A stretch of DNA of 64,000 bases from Lentzea sp. NBRC 105346 (GTDB lineage: Bacteria; Actinomycetota; Actinomycetes; Mycobacteriales; Pseudonocardiaceae), in contig NZ_BSTQ01000024.1 of the NCBI RefSeq assembly GCF_030269605.1, positions 1 through 64,000 on the forward strand, in the 5' to 3' direction. The notes below the pieces were generated by a model. The model saw only the letters and a list, made by a program, of their open reading frames with translations, did not search any database and was not told where the DNA came from. Made by a program: the position numbers and the translations under genes. Positions 41,848 through 49,910 of this stretch are shown piece after piece. Each line of letters starts with the position of its first letter. The stretch's first letter is position 1.

Positions 41848-42405
41848 ATGCGGGGACGTGGATGGCGAGGAAGAGGGGGCTGGCAGCAGGCCGATCTGCC
41901 GTCAGCCGATGACGCGGCGGCCTGGTTCGCGGGCCGCCTGCCGGACGGCTGGTTCACATCGGCGCCGGACGTGACGGTCGACCGCGAGGAGATCCTGGTG
42001 GTCGGGGCCCTGCCGGACCTGTCGGGTGAGTTCGACGAGGCCGGACGGGCCGCGGCCGAGTCCGGCCGCATCAGCCGGTGGCGTGAGGAAACGCGCGACG
42101 AGCGGATCGAGATCGCCCGGCAGGCCGAGCACCGCTACGGCCGCAAGGTGGCGTGGGGTGCTCGGCTGGGCGGCACCACGGAGCTGTTCACGACGCTGTC
42201 CGTCCCGGTGATGACGCGCCTGCGTCAGCCGGAACGCCAGGTCCTGGACACCCTGGTGGCGGCCGGTGTGGCCCGTTCCCGTTCCGAGGCGCTGGCGTGG
42301 GCCGTGCGGCTCGTCGGGCAGCACGCCGAGGCGTGGCTCGGCGAGCTCCGGGACGCCATGTCCAAAGTGGACGACCTGCGGGACCAGGGTCCGAACCTCG
42401 CGTGA
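41848..42405 (+). CDS. Unknown conserved-looking protein with a possible RHH-like C-terminus
   Basis: A 185-residue soluble protein with a Gly/Arg-rich start (RGRGWRGRGGW), an acidic middle and a C-terminal helix-rich part (RQVLDTLVAAGVARSRSEAL, AWAVRLVGQHAEAWL) that looks like a ribbon-helix-helix or dimerisation region. ATG 41848 follows CGGAGG. I do not recognise a family. Its last 13 codons and its terminator hairpin are copied in degenerate form at 42712-42788. Confidence 0.75.
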   Translation: MRGRGWRGRGGWQQADLPSADDAAAWFAGRLPDGWFTSAPDVTVDREEILVVGALPDLSGEFDEAGRAAAESGRISRWREETRDERIEIARQAEHRYGRKVAWGARLGGTTELFTTLSVPVMTRLRQPERQVLDTLVAAGVARSRSEALAWAVRLVGQHAEAWLGELRDAMSKVDDLRDQGPNLA

Positions 42406-42408
42406 GTG

Positions 42409-42431
42409 GGAGGGGAGCCGGGCTCCCCTCC
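42409..42431. terminator. Bidirectional terminator
   Basis: A perfect inverted repeat of 11-bp arms (GGAGGGGAGCC) around one base sits between convergent stops at 42405 and 42434. Confidence 0.8.
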
Positions 42432-42433
42432 GC

Positions 42434-42583
42434 TCAGACGACGATCGTGCAGTCCGGCAGGGCGGGCGCCGGCACGCACTGACCGGGCTTGGGCACCTGG
42501 ATGTCGTCGTCAGCCGACGCGGTGGTCGCGCCGAGGGTGGCGAGGAACGCCGCGGCGGCCACGGCGATCAGGAACTTGCGCAT
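42434..42583 (-). CDS. Small secreted two-Cys peptide
   Basis: A 49-codon gene encoding a signal peptide (RKFLIAVAAAAFLATLGATT, then ASA) and a 25-residue mature part DDDIQVPKPGQCVPAPALPD plus CTIVV, with two Cys that may form one disulfide. AAGGAG lies 4 bp before the ATG at 42583, and the gene ends at a hairpin. No known family; it may be a secreted signal, toxin or metal-binding peptide. Confidence 0.72.
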   Translation of the reverse strand: MRKFLIAVAAAAFLATLGATTASADDDIQVPKPGQCVPAPALPDCTIVV

Positions 42584-42711
42584 GATTCTCCTTGCTGGAT
42601 GGGAAACGCGGCGGAACGGTAGGGACGCGTTCCGCCGCGTCGCAAGGAGCTCGTCTCAGCGGGATCGAAGGATTAGTGTGGCTTCACTGTCCCAGGTAAC
42701 AGACCCTGCTT

Positions 42712-42758
42712 GCGCCAAAGTGGACGAACTGTGCGTACAGGGCCCGGATCTGGCCTGA
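42712..42758 (+). pseudogene. Remnant of a second copy of the 41848 gene tail
   Basis: The bases from 42714 (CCAAAGTGGACGA...) and the reading KVDELCVQGPDLA followed by TGA match KVDDLRDQGPNLA and the stop of the gene ending at 42405. A hairpin of the same GGGGAGCC sequence follows in the same place. The rest of the copy is gone. Confidence 0.65.
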
Positions 42759-42764
42759 CGGTTG

Positions 42765-42788
42765 AGGGGAGCCCGCACGGGCTCCCCT
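42765..42788. terminator. Hairpin after the gene-tail remnant, likely terminator of the dehalogenase gene
   Basis: A perfect 10-bp stem AGGGGAGCCC with loop GCAC, 5 bp from the dehalogenase stop on the minus strand. It appears to be the duplicated terminator now shared by the dehalogenase gene. Confidence 0.75.
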
Positions 42789-42793
42789 TCCGT

Positions 42794-43603
42794 TCACCCG
42801 AGCAGACCGTGCCGGTCGACCCAGCTCTTCAGCGCCGCGGCGAGCGCCTCCGGTTGTTCCTCGGGCGTGTGGTGCCCGGCCGTCTCGTCGCGGTGCTCGA
42901 TCTCGAGCGCCGCGATGTTCCCGGCACACCAGTCGATCATCTCCGGCGTCATCATCGTGTCGTGGCCCGGCCGGAAGACGACGAGCAGCTTGGGCACATC
43001 GTGGCTGTCCGCGAGCCACTTCCCGTACCGCTCGACGCGGGCGACGACGTCCGCGGGCTCCCCGCCCAACGGCATCGACCGCGGCCACTGCAGCAACGGC
43101 AGCCTGCTCTCCCGCGTGGGATACGCCCTGAGGTACTCCGCGTCGAGCCCCGCCATCATCGCGTTGCCGTCGAGGATCAACGCCTCCCCGGCACCGGGCG
43201 TCTTGATCTGCTCGAACAACCCGCGCCCACCCTCGGGAAACTCCTGCCACGACATGGGCTTGACGATGGTCTCGGTGAACGCGATGCCCTTGACCCGGCC
43301 GGGATGCCGCGCCGCCCAGTCGAAGGCGAGCGCGCCACCCCAGTCGTGCCCGACCAGTACCACCTCGGTGAGCCCGACCGCGTCGAACCACGCGTCCAGG
43401 TATCGAGCGTGATCGTCGAACGTGTACCCGACGTCCGGCTTGCCCGAGTCACCCATGCCGATGAGATCCGGCGCCAGCCCGCCGACCGCGGGCATGACGT
43501 TGCGCCACAGGTACGACGACGTCGGGTTGCCGTGCAGGTAGACGACCGGCACCCCGACTCCCACCTCTCGATGGAACATCGTCGAGTCGAGCACCTGAAT
43601 CAC
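42794..43603 (-). CDS. Haloalkane dehalogenase (alpha/beta hydrolase)
   Basis: A 269-residue alpha/beta hydrolase with dehalogenase signatures: YLHGNPTSSYLWRNVMP (halide-binding Asn), APDLIGMGDSGKPD, nucleophile Asp in LVGHDWGGALAF, and a Trp after it. It would release halide from haloalkanes by an ester intermediate. The natural substrate is unknown. GTG 43603 overlaps the TGA of a 12-codon upstream frame (GTGA), which itself has the only strong ribosome site. A His near the C-terminus (FRPGHDTMMTP) is less standard. Confidence 0.82.
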   Translation of the reverse strand: MIQVLDSTMFHREVGVGVPVVYLHGNPTSSYLWRNVMPAVGGLAPDLIGMGDSGKPDVGYTFDDHARYLDAWFDAVGLTEVVLVGHDWGGALAFDWAARHPGRVKGIAFTETIVKPMSWQEFPEGGRGLFEQIKTPGAGEALILDGNAMMAGLDAEYLRAYPTRESRLPLLQWPRSMPLGGEPADVVARVERYGKWLADSHDVPKLLVVFRPGHDTMMTPEMIDWCAGNIAALEIEHRDETAGHHTPEEQPEALAAALKSWVDRHGLLG

Positions 43604-43638
43604 CGGAACGCCTCCGCGTTCCCCGTAGTCACGATCAT
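43600..43638 (-). CDS. 12-codon leader frame upstream of the dehalogenase
   Basis: The frame ATG...TGA encodes IVTTGNAEAFR after Met, with GAGGAGGG 4 bp before the ATG, and its stop overlaps the dehalogenase GTG. It is either a translationally coupled leader or the true N-terminus of the enzyme cut off by a 1-bp frameshift (one added base would join it to VIQVLDST). Confidence 0.5.
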   Translation of the reverse strand: MIVTTGNAEAFR

Positions 43639-43716
43639 GCGTCCCTCCTCGTCTGTGATCTTGGGAGGACGCTAACAAGCTGGTCGCAGTAGGTACCTAG
43701 GAGAAAGTGACTGTGC

Positions 43717-44382
43717 CTACGGGTAGAGCGCGAACCAGATGGCGATGTAGTGGCAGATCGCCGCCACGACCGTCGCCGCGTGGAAGAACTCGTGGTACCC
43801 GAACACCTGCGGCCACGGGTTCGGCCACCGGGTCGCGTAGAAGACGGCTCCGGCCGTGTACAACGCCCCGCCGACCAGCAGCAACACGAGAGCCGCGACG
43901 CCCGCGTGGTGCAGCAGGTCGGGCAGCACGAACACGGCCACCCAGCCGAGCGCGATGTAGATGGGCACCCCGAGCCAGCGCGGCGAGTGCGGCCAGCCGA
44001 GCTTCAGGATGACGCCCGAGAACGCGCCGATCCAGACGACGAGCAGCACGATGCGGCCGGTGTCCGGGGGCATGGCGAGCATCGCGAACGGCGTGTAGGT
44101 GCCGGCGATGAAGATGAAGATCATCGAGTGGTCGAGGCGCTTCATCCACGTGCGCATGCGGTCGTTGGTCCATGTGACGCGGTGGTACGTGGCGCTGACG
44201 CCGAACAGGCCGAGCACGGTCACGACGTAGACCGAAGTGGCCAGTGCGGCGACGGCGGACACTGTGGACGCCGCCAGCGCGATCAGGGTCGCTCCGGTGG
44301 CGACCGAGACGACAAAGGACCAGAAGTGCAGCCATCCACGCAGTCGAGGCCGCAACGCCGGAAGGGTGGGTGCGTTGGTCAC
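43717..44382 (-). CDS. Hemolysin III / PAQR family membrane protein
   Basis: A 221-residue protein with seven hydrophobic segments and PAQR motifs: SATYHRVTWTNDRMRTWMKR, LDHSMIFIFIAGTYTPFAML and YHEFFHAATVVAAICHY with the zinc-binding His set. Enzymatic role (hydrolase-like) is proposed for the superfamily; not shown here. GTG 44382; TAACCT -10-like hexamers precede it. Divergent from the prenyltransferase gene, as Rv1085c is from Rv1086. Confidence 0.9.
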   Translation of the reverse strand: MTNAPTLPALRPRLRGWLHFWSFVVSVATGATLIALAASTVSAVAALATSVYVVTVLGLFGVSATYHRVTWTNDRMRTWMKRLDHSMIFIFIAGTYTPFAMLAMPPDTGRIVLLVVWIGAFSGVILKLGWPHSPRWLGVPIYIALGWVAVFVLPDLLHHAGVAALVLLLVGGALYTAGAVFYATRWPNPWPQVFGYHEFFHAATVVAAICHYIAIWFALYP

Positions 44383-44388
44383 GCATCC

Positions 44389-44418
44389 GAGGTTACGGCA
44401 CCGTAGGTTACGCACCCG
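44389..44418. repeat. 15-bp imperfect direct repeat in the hlyIII/prenyltransferase spacer
   Basis: AGGTTACGGCACCGT is followed at once by AGGTTACGCACCCGT. On the minus strand each unit supplies a TAACCT hexamer upstream of the hemolysin III start. Confidence 0.5.
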
Positions 44419-44459
44419 TGGCTCAGTGACCAACGTTGCACGGCGTACGCTGTTCGGAC

Positions 44460-45242
44460 GTGGCTCTTCGTTCCCGCGTGAAAGACGTCGTCATCCGCTT
44501 CTACGAGTGGATTCTCCGGCGTGAGCTCAGCGAAGTACCGCAGCGTCCCCGGCACGTCGGCGTGGTGCTCGACGGAAACCGGAGATGGGCGCGTGAAGCC
44601 GGTTACACCGATGTCGCGCATGGACATCGGGCCGGCGCACGCAAGATCCTCGAGTTGCTGGACTGGTGCGGTGACGCCGGTGTCGAGGTGGTCACCCTGT
44701 GGATGCTCTCCACGGACAACCTGAACCGGCCCGTCGAGGAACTCAAGCCGCTCCTCGACATCATCGCCGACATCGTCGACGAGCTGGCCGAGCCGGACAA
44801 GAAGTGGCGCATCCGCCACGTCGGCGCGATCGACATGCTGCCCGCGGAACACGCGGCCAGGCTGGCCGCCGCGGCGGCCCGGTCGAAGGACCGCACGGGG
44901 CTGCAGGTCAACGTCGCCGTCGCGTACGGCGGGCGGCAGGAGATCGCGGACGCGGTGCGCAAGCTGCTCACCGCGCACGCCGAGCGCGGTGGCACGATCG
45001 AGGAGCTCGCCGAGGTCCTCGACGTCGACCACATCGCGGAGCACCTCTACACGTCCGGGCAGCCGGATCCGGACCTGCTCATCCGGACGTCCGGCGAGCA
45101 GCGGCTGAGCGGTTTCATGCTGTGGCAGTCGGCGCACTCGGAGTTCTGGTTCTGCGAGGCCTACTGGCCTGGCTTCCGGCGCACGGACTTCCTGCGCGCG
45201 CTGCGTGAGTACGCCAAGCGGCACCGCCGTTACGGGAACTGA
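44460..45242 (+). CDS. Short-chain cis-prenyltransferase (Z-FPP synthase type)
   Basis: A 260-residue isoprenyl transferase: HVGVVLDGNRRWAREAG with the catalytic Asp, LWMLSTDNLNRP, and LLIRTSGEQRLSGFMLWQSA with the IPP-binding Arg/Ser. Length and position match mycobacterial Rv1086, a Z,E-farnesyl diphosphate synthase feeding decaprenyl phosphate, rather than the longer-chain UppS. GTG 44460 chosen; TACGCT 8 bp upstream suggests leaderless transcription. Confidence 0.9.
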   Translation: MALRSRVKDVVIRFYEWILRRELSEVPQRPRHVGVVLDGNRRWAREAGYTDVAHGHRAGARKILELLDWCGDAGVEVVTLWMLSTDNLNRPVEELKPLLDIIADIVDELAEPDKKWRIRHVGAIDMLPAEHAARLAAAAARSKDRTGLQVNVAVAYGGRQEIADAVRKLLTAHAERGGTIEELAEVLDVDHIAEHLYTSGQPDPDLLIRTSGEQRLSGFMLWQSAHSEFWFCEAYWPGFRRTDFLRALREYAKRHRRYGN

Positions 45243-45250
45243 TCAACGAA

Positions 45251-45282
45251 ACGGGGGCGCCTGCCGAAGCAGACGCCCCCGT
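45251..45282. terminator. Strong bidirectional terminator
   Basis: Outer stem ACGGGGGCG (45251-45259 with 45274-45282) and inner stem CTGC/GCAG around CGAA, between convergent genes ending at 45242 and 45299. Confidence 0.85.
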
Positions 45283-45298
45283 TCGCTTACGACGAAGG

Positions 45299-45568
45299 TC
45301 AGCCCTCGACCGTCAGGTCGTCGCCGTCCTCGATGCCGCCCGCGGCGCAGGTCTCGGTGATCGAGGGGGAGTTGACGGGGACCGCACCGCCGAACACACC
45401 GACGTTGTTGCCACAGGCGCCCAGGACGCCGTTCAGGTTGTTGGCGTTGCCAACGACCAGCAGCGGGGCGTTCTCCCAGTGGTGGCCCTCGCCGGCCATC
45501 GCGGCGGGAGCGCCGATCATCAGGAAGCTCGCAGCGGCGGCCGCAGCGGCGCCAGCCTTCTTCAGCAC
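45299..45568 (-). CDS. Small secreted chaplin-like protein, copy 1
   Basis: An 89-residue precursor with a signal peptide (LKKAGAAAAAAASFLMIGAP...AMA) and a short hydrophobic Gly/Asn-rich mature part: NNLNGVLGACGNNVGVFGGA, PVNSPSITETCAAGG. The CGNxVxVxG stretch and a second Cys recall chaplins, the amyloid coat proteins of aerial hyphae, but the fit is partial. AAGGAG precedes GTG 45568. Tandem paralogue follows. Confidence 0.75.
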   Translation of the reverse strand: MLKKAGAAAAAAASFLMIGAPAAMAGEGHHWENAPLLVVGNANNLNGVLGACGNNVGVFGGAVPVNSPSITETCAAGGIEDGDDLTVEG

Positions 45569-45649
45569 GATTTTCTCCTTGGAATTGGTAATGCGAAAAT
45601 GGGTCCGGGGACGCCATGAATGACGTCCCCGGATTTCGAGACTGTGAAA

Positions 45650-45928
45650 TCAGCCCTCGGTGGTGAGGTCGTCGCCGTCGACGATCCCGCCGGCCGCGCA
45701 GGTCTCGGTGATGGACGGCGAGTTGATCGGCACCGCACCGCCGAAGACGCCGACGTTGTTGCCACAGGCGCCGACGGTGCCGTTCAGGTTGTTGCCGTTG
45801 AGGGCGACCAGCAGCGGGCCGTTCTTCCAGTGGTGGCCACCGTGGCCCTCGCCCGCCATGGCGGCGGGGGCGACGATCATCATGAGACCGGTTGCGGCGG
45901 CCGCGACGGCGCCAGCCTTCTTCAGCAC
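45650..45928 (-). CDS. Small secreted chaplin-like protein, copy 2
   Basis: A 92-residue sister of the protein at 45299-45568: the signal peptide ends PAAMA, the mature start is His-rich (GEGHGGHHWKNG), then NNLNGTVGACGNNVGVFGGA and PINSPSITETCAAGG. AAGGAG lies 7 bp before GTG 45928. Both have the same two Cys. Likely exported and self-assembling at the surface; inference. Confidence 0.75.
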   Translation of the reverse strand: MLKKAGAVAAAATGLMMIVAPAAMAGEGHGGHHWKNGPLLVALNGNNLNGTVGACGNNVGVFGGAVPINSPSITETCAAGGIVDGDDLTTEG

Positions 45929-46160
45929 GTCAATTCTCCTTCATGTCGGGTTATCCCCGTCATTTCCGGAGTCTTCGGGGATCTCCGGACGGTGGGGTGT
46001 CCTCGGGCGGAAAAGCTATCGCTCCGGAACTCCTCTCGTACGCGTGCTGACACCATTGTGTGACGGCAAGATCGCCAACTATCCCCCAATAGGTGGTCTT
46101 TCATTTCACGATTCGGTCGCCTGCGAGGGCCTGTGGTAGGAGCCGTACGCTCTCCGGTTC

Positions 46161-47411
46161 ATGGACGCGAATCAGGTGGTGCGCGGGTACCTGACGCTCG
46201 GGCTCCGGCTCGGGCGTCTCGAACCCGGATTCGTCGACTCGTTCACCGGCGATCCCGCACTGCGCAAGCAGGTCGACAACGAGCCGCGCCCCGACCCGGC
46301 CGCGCTCGCCGCCGACGCGCGCCGGTTGCGCCGTGAGCTGACCGGCGCCGAGCTCAGCGAGCCGCGCACGCGGTTCCTCGACGCGCACCTGGTGGCCCTC
46401 GAGTGCGGTGCCCGCAAGCTCGCGGGCGAGCACGTCGGGTTCGTCGACGAGGTGGAGGCCTATTTCCAGGTGCGCGTGCGGCCGGGCGAGGAGGACCTCT
46501 ACGCGCAGGCACACCAGCGGTTGTCCGAAGTGCTGCCGGGGCGCGGCTCGCTGCGCGACCGGCTGGCCGACTTCCGTGAGGCCGACGAGGTGCCCGTGCG
46601 GCGCCTGCAGGGGTGCGTGCAGGCGTTGTCCAGCGCGCTGCGCGACATCGTGCGGAAGCGCTACCACCTGCCGGAGCAGGAGATCGTCGAGTACCGCGTC
46701 GTGACCGACAAGCCGTGGAGCGGGTTCAACTACTACCTCGGCGGCTACCGCTCGCGCGTCGCGATCAACGCGGACCTGGGGCACCGCATGTCCAACCTGC
46801 CGCACCTCGTGGCACACGAGTCGTACCCCGGCCACCACACCGAGCACTGCCGCAAGGACGCCGGCCTCGTCGCCAAGCGCGGGTTCGCCGAGCAGTCGAT
46901 CTTCCTGATCAACACGCCGCAGTGCCTGATGGCCGAGGGTATGGCGGACCTCGGCCTGCACGCCGTGGTCGGGCCCGGCTGGGGGCGGTGGGCTGAGGAG
47001 ATCTTCGCCGACCTCGGGTTGCGAATGGACGGTGAGCTCGCCGAGCGCGTCGAGCTGGCGGCCGCCGGGCTGCTCACGGTCCGCCAGGACGCCGCGTTGC
47101 TGCTACACGATCGTGGTGCGGATCCGGATGACGTGGTTGACCACCTGCGCAGATGGCTGCTAGTGCCGGAGCAACGGGCACGGCAGATGGTGCGATTCCT
47201 GGCTGACCCGTTGTGGCGCGCCTACACGACTACCTACGTCGAGGGCGTCCGCCTCGTCCGGGCGTGGCTGGACGTCCGGGCACCGGGCGAGTCGCTGGAC
47301 GACAAGTACCTGCGTCTGCTCGACGAACCTCTGGTGCCCCGGACCCTCGCCGGCGAAGTTGCGGACGGTGTTTCGTGGTTGTCCAGGAATCTCTCGGAAA
47401 ACGGCGTCTGA
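46161..47411 (+). CDS. DUF885-like putative metallopeptidase
   Basis: A 416-residue protein with the motif HLVAHESYPGHHTEHC, the HExxPGHH zinc site of DUF885-type carboxypeptidases, and a downstream AEGMADLGLHAVV helix. Mostly alpha-helical, no signal peptide. It may be a cytosolic peptidase. ATG 46161; TACGCT lies 9 bp upstream with no Shine-Dalgarno, so a leaderless transcript is possible. Confidence 0.8.
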   Translation: MDANQVVRGYLTLGLRLGRLEPGFVDSFTGDPALRKQVDNEPRPDPAALAADARRLRRELTGAELSEPRTRFLDAHLVALECGARKLAGEHVGFVDEVEAYFQVRVRPGEEDLYAQAHQRLSEVLPGRGSLRDRLADFREADEVPVRRLQGCVQALSSALRDIVRKRYHLPEQEIVEYRVVTDKPWSGFNYYLGGYRSRVAINADLGHRMSNLPHLVAHESYPGHHTEHCRKDAGLVAKRGFAEQSIFLINTPQCLMAEGMADLGLHAVVGPGWGRWAEEIFADLGLRMDGELAERVELAAAGLLTVRQDAALLLHDRGADPDDVVDHLRRWLLVPEQRARQMVRFLADPLWRAYTTTYVEGVRLVRAWLDVRAPGESLDDKYLRLLDEPLVPRTLAGEVADGVSWLSRNLSENGV

Positions 47412-47717
47412 CCTGCGGATATACGCGTGCGGTCACGTTTCGGGATGTTTTCCGGTAGATGACAAATCGGGATTCACCTGTGTGGCTGCCTGCAAACCGG
47501 GTACTCGCGCAGGTAACTTCGGATGTGGCGGTTCGCGACCACTGCGGATCGCTGCAGGGAGGCTCTGATCGTGGCAGACGAAGTCGCGAGGGGGCCGGCA
47601 CCCGGCCCTCGTGGTCGGATCACCTGAGGCCATACGGCTGACGGTGAACCGCCAATCAGGGTAGTGCCTGGCCCAGCGAGGAGCGGACGCGGGTGCCGCG
47701 TTCGTGAGGGAGTTGCC
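47412..47717. other. Gap before phoH2: no gene seen
   Basis: The 306 bp hold no frame with coding bias. A 60-codon frame at 47459 has random third positions. Structured elements are a bulged GC hairpin at about 47588-47610 and a small ACGCGG-GTG-CCGCGT hairpin near 47685-47700, just before the phoH2 ribosome site. It may be an untranslated leader. Confidence 0.4.
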
Positions 47718-49094
47718 GTGAACGCACGACGTCCCGCGAGCCGTTCCTCAGGCTCATCGCGCACCCCTTCCCGGCGCAAGACCGCGCCAGCCGTCACCAC
47801 ATACGTGCTGGACACGTCGGTTCTGCTGTCCGATCCTCTCGCCGCCACCCGCTTCGCGGAGCATGAAGTCGTGCTGCCGCTCGTGGTGATCAGCGAGCTG
47901 GAGGGCAAGCGACACCACCCGGAACTCGGCTGGTTCGCCAGGGAAGCGCTGCGCCTGCTCGACGACCTGCGCTTGCGGCATGGTCGCCTCGATTCGCCCG
48001 TCCCGATCGGGGACGTGGGAGGCACCTTGCACGTCGAGCTCAACCACTCCGACCCGGAGGTGTTGCCATCAGGTTTCCGAACGGACTCCAACGACGCCCG
48101 AATCCTGGCCTGTGCCCTCAATCTCGCCGCTGAGGGCCGTTCGGTCACCCTGGTGACCAAGGACATGCCGCTGCGGGTCAAGGCCGGATCGGTCGGCCTC
48201 GCCGCGGAGGAGTACCGGGCGCACGACGTCACCCTGTCCGGCTGGACGGGTATGTCCGATCTGGACGTTGACCAGTCACTGGTCGACGCCCTGTTCAAGG
48301 ACAACGTCATCGATCCGACTCTGTACGGCTTGGAGCACGTCGCGGAGATGCCGTGCCACACCGGGCTTCGGTTGCTGGCCGGCACGGCGAGCGCGCTGGG
48401 CAGGGTCACCGCGGACAAGCAGATCAAGCTGGTGCGCGGGGATCGGGAGGCGTTCGGGCTGCACGGAAGGTCCGCGGAGCAACGCATCGCGCTCGACCTG
48501 CTGCTCGACTCCGATGTCGGCATCGTCTCGCTGGGCGGACGGGCCGGTACGGGTAAGTCGGCGCTGGCGTTGTGCGCGGGCCTCGAAGCGGTGATGGAAC
48601 GCAGGCAGCACCGCAAGGTCGTGGTGTTCCGCCCGCTCTACGCGGTGGGCGGGCAGGAGCTCGGTTACCTGCCGGGTTCCGAGAGCGAGAAGATGCAGCC
48701 GTGGGCGCAGGCGGTGTTCGACACCCTCGGCGCTCTCGTCAGCCAGGAGGTGCAGGAAGAGGTGCTGGGCCGCGGGATGCTCGAGGTCCTGCCGCTCACC
48801 CACATCCGCGGCCGTTCGCTGCACGACGCGTTCGTGATCGTGGACGAGGCGCAGTCGTTGGAGCGCAACGTCCTGCTGACCGTGTTGTCCCGCCTGGGCT
48901 CCAACTCCCGCGTCGTGCTCACCCACGACGTCGCCCAGCGCGACAACCTCCGCGTCGGCCGGCACGACGGCGTGGCCGCGGTGATCGAGAAGCTCAAGGG
49001 TCACCCGCTGTTCGCGCACGTCACGCTGTCGCGGTCCGAGCGGTCGCCGATCGCGGCCCTCGTCACCGAGATGCTGGAGGACTACGCGTCCTGA
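47718..49094 (+). CDS. PIN-PhoH fusion ATPase (PhoH2)
   Basis: A 458-residue protein with an N-terminal PIN ribonuclease domain (TYVLDTSVLLSDPLAATRF, VISELEGKRHH, RTDSNDARILACAL) and a C-terminal PhoH helicase-like ATPase (SLGGRAGTGKSALALCAGLE Walker A, AFVIVDEAQSLE Walker B). PhoH2 proteins are sequence-specific RNA helicase-RNases. GTG 47718 follows GAGGGAG. In mycobacteria a small antitoxin gene (phoAT) precedes phoH2; none is recognised here. Confidence 0.92.
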   Translation: MNARRPASRSSGSSRTPSRRKTAPAVTTYVLDTSVLLSDPLAATRFAEHEVVLPLVVISELEGKRHHPELGWFAREALRLLDDLRLRHGRLDSPVPIGDVGGTLHVELNHSDPEVLPSGFRTDSNDARILACALNLAAEGRSVTLVTKDMPLRVKAGSVGLAAEEYRAHDVTLSGWTGMSDLDVDQSLVDALFKDNVIDPTLYGLEHVAEMPCHTGLRLLAGTASALGRVTADKQIKLVRGDREAFGLHGRSAEQRIALDLLLDSDVGIVSLGGRAGTGKSALALCAGLEAVMERRQHRKVVVFRPLYAVGGQELGYLPGSESEKMQPWAQAVFDTLGALVSQEVQEEVLGRGMLEVLPLTHIRGRSLHDAFVIVDEAQSLERNVLLTVLSRLGSNSRVVLTHDVAQRDNLRVGRHDGVAAVIEKLKGHPLFAHVTLSRSERSPIAALVTEMLEDYAS

Positions 49095-49118
49095 GTGGAC
49101 AGTTATTTCGGGTTCGGG

Positions 49119-49146
49119 GAGGCCCCGCCGGTTTCGGCGGGGCCTC
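49119..49146. terminator. Bidirectional terminator after phoH2
   Basis: A perfect 12-bp stem GAGGCCCCGCCG with loop GTTT lies between convergent stops at 49094 and 49152. Confidence 0.85.
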
Positions 49147-49151
49147 TCCCT

Positions 49152-49910
49152 TCAGTCGAGCGAGCGACGCAGGAAACCGCGCATGCCGAGCGCCCCGAAG
49201 ATGAGCGTCGCGAACGTCAGTACCGCCAGGCACACGACGTACGGGATGTGCGGCACGGCCGGCGCCAGCTCCGCGCGCATGCCCTCGCTGACGTAGGTCA
49301 GCGGGTTGAGCGCGCAGATGATCTGGAACCAGCGCAGGTGGTCCAACTGCGTCCACGGGAACTGCGCGGAACCCGTGAACAGCAACGGGGTCAGGATCAC
49401 CGCGAACATCACGTTGATCCGGCGCGGCGGCACGGACGTGCCGATCACCATGCCGACGGACGCGCCCGCGAGCGTGCCCAGAATGATGATCAGCAACGCG
49501 CCCGCCAGTCCCTCGACCGGCCACGTCACGTCGAGCATGATGAAGCCGACGGGCACCATCAGCAGCGCCGACAGCAGGCCGCGGATCGCGCCGAACACGA
49601 TCTTCTCGACCGCGACGAACGGGATCGAGATCGGTGCCAGCAGCCGGTCCTCGATCTCGCGGGTCCACGAGAAGTCGAGCACCAGCGGCAGCGTCGTGTT
49701 CTGCAACGCGCCCAGGAAGCCGTTCATCGCGATGATGCCCGGCAGCAGCACCGTCGCGAAGTCGCCCTGCACGTACCCGATGTCGCCGAGCACCTTGGCG
49801 AAGATGAACAGGATGAAGAACGGCTGGATGATCACCTGCGCGAGGAAGCTCGGCAGCTCCCGGCCGGTGACGAACGTGTCGCGCCACAGGATGGCGCCGA
49901 ACGTCCTCAT
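49152..49910 (-). CDS. ABC-2 type transporter permease (DrrB-like)
   Basis: A 252-residue protein with six hydrophobic segments in the ABC2_membrane pattern (FGAILWRDTFVTGRELPSFL, LLPGIIAMNGFLGALQN, LTPLLFTGSAQFPW, ICALNPLTYVSEGMRAELAP). Pairs with the ATPase upstream; ATG 49910 overlaps its stop as ATGA. An export system of the daunorubicin/lipid type; substrate unknown. Confidence 0.9.
   Translation of the reverse strand: MRTFGAILWRDTFVTGRELPSFLAQVIIQPFFILFIFAKVLGDIGYVQGDFATVLLPGIIAMNGFLGALQNTTLPLVLDFSWTREIEDRLLAPISIPFVAVEKIVFGAIRGLLSALLMVPVGFIMLDVTWPVEGLAGALLIIILGTLAGASVGMVIGTSVPPRRINVMFAVILTPLLFTGSAQFPWTQLDHLRWFQIICALNPLTYVSEGMRAELAPAVPHIPYVVCLAVLTFATLIFGALGMRGFLRRSLD

Noticed and set aside
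47459..47641. 60-codon frame in the position of the phoAT antitoxin upstream of phoH2
   Set aside because: Third positions are not G/C-biased, there is no ribosome site and no resemblance to a known antitoxin could be seen.
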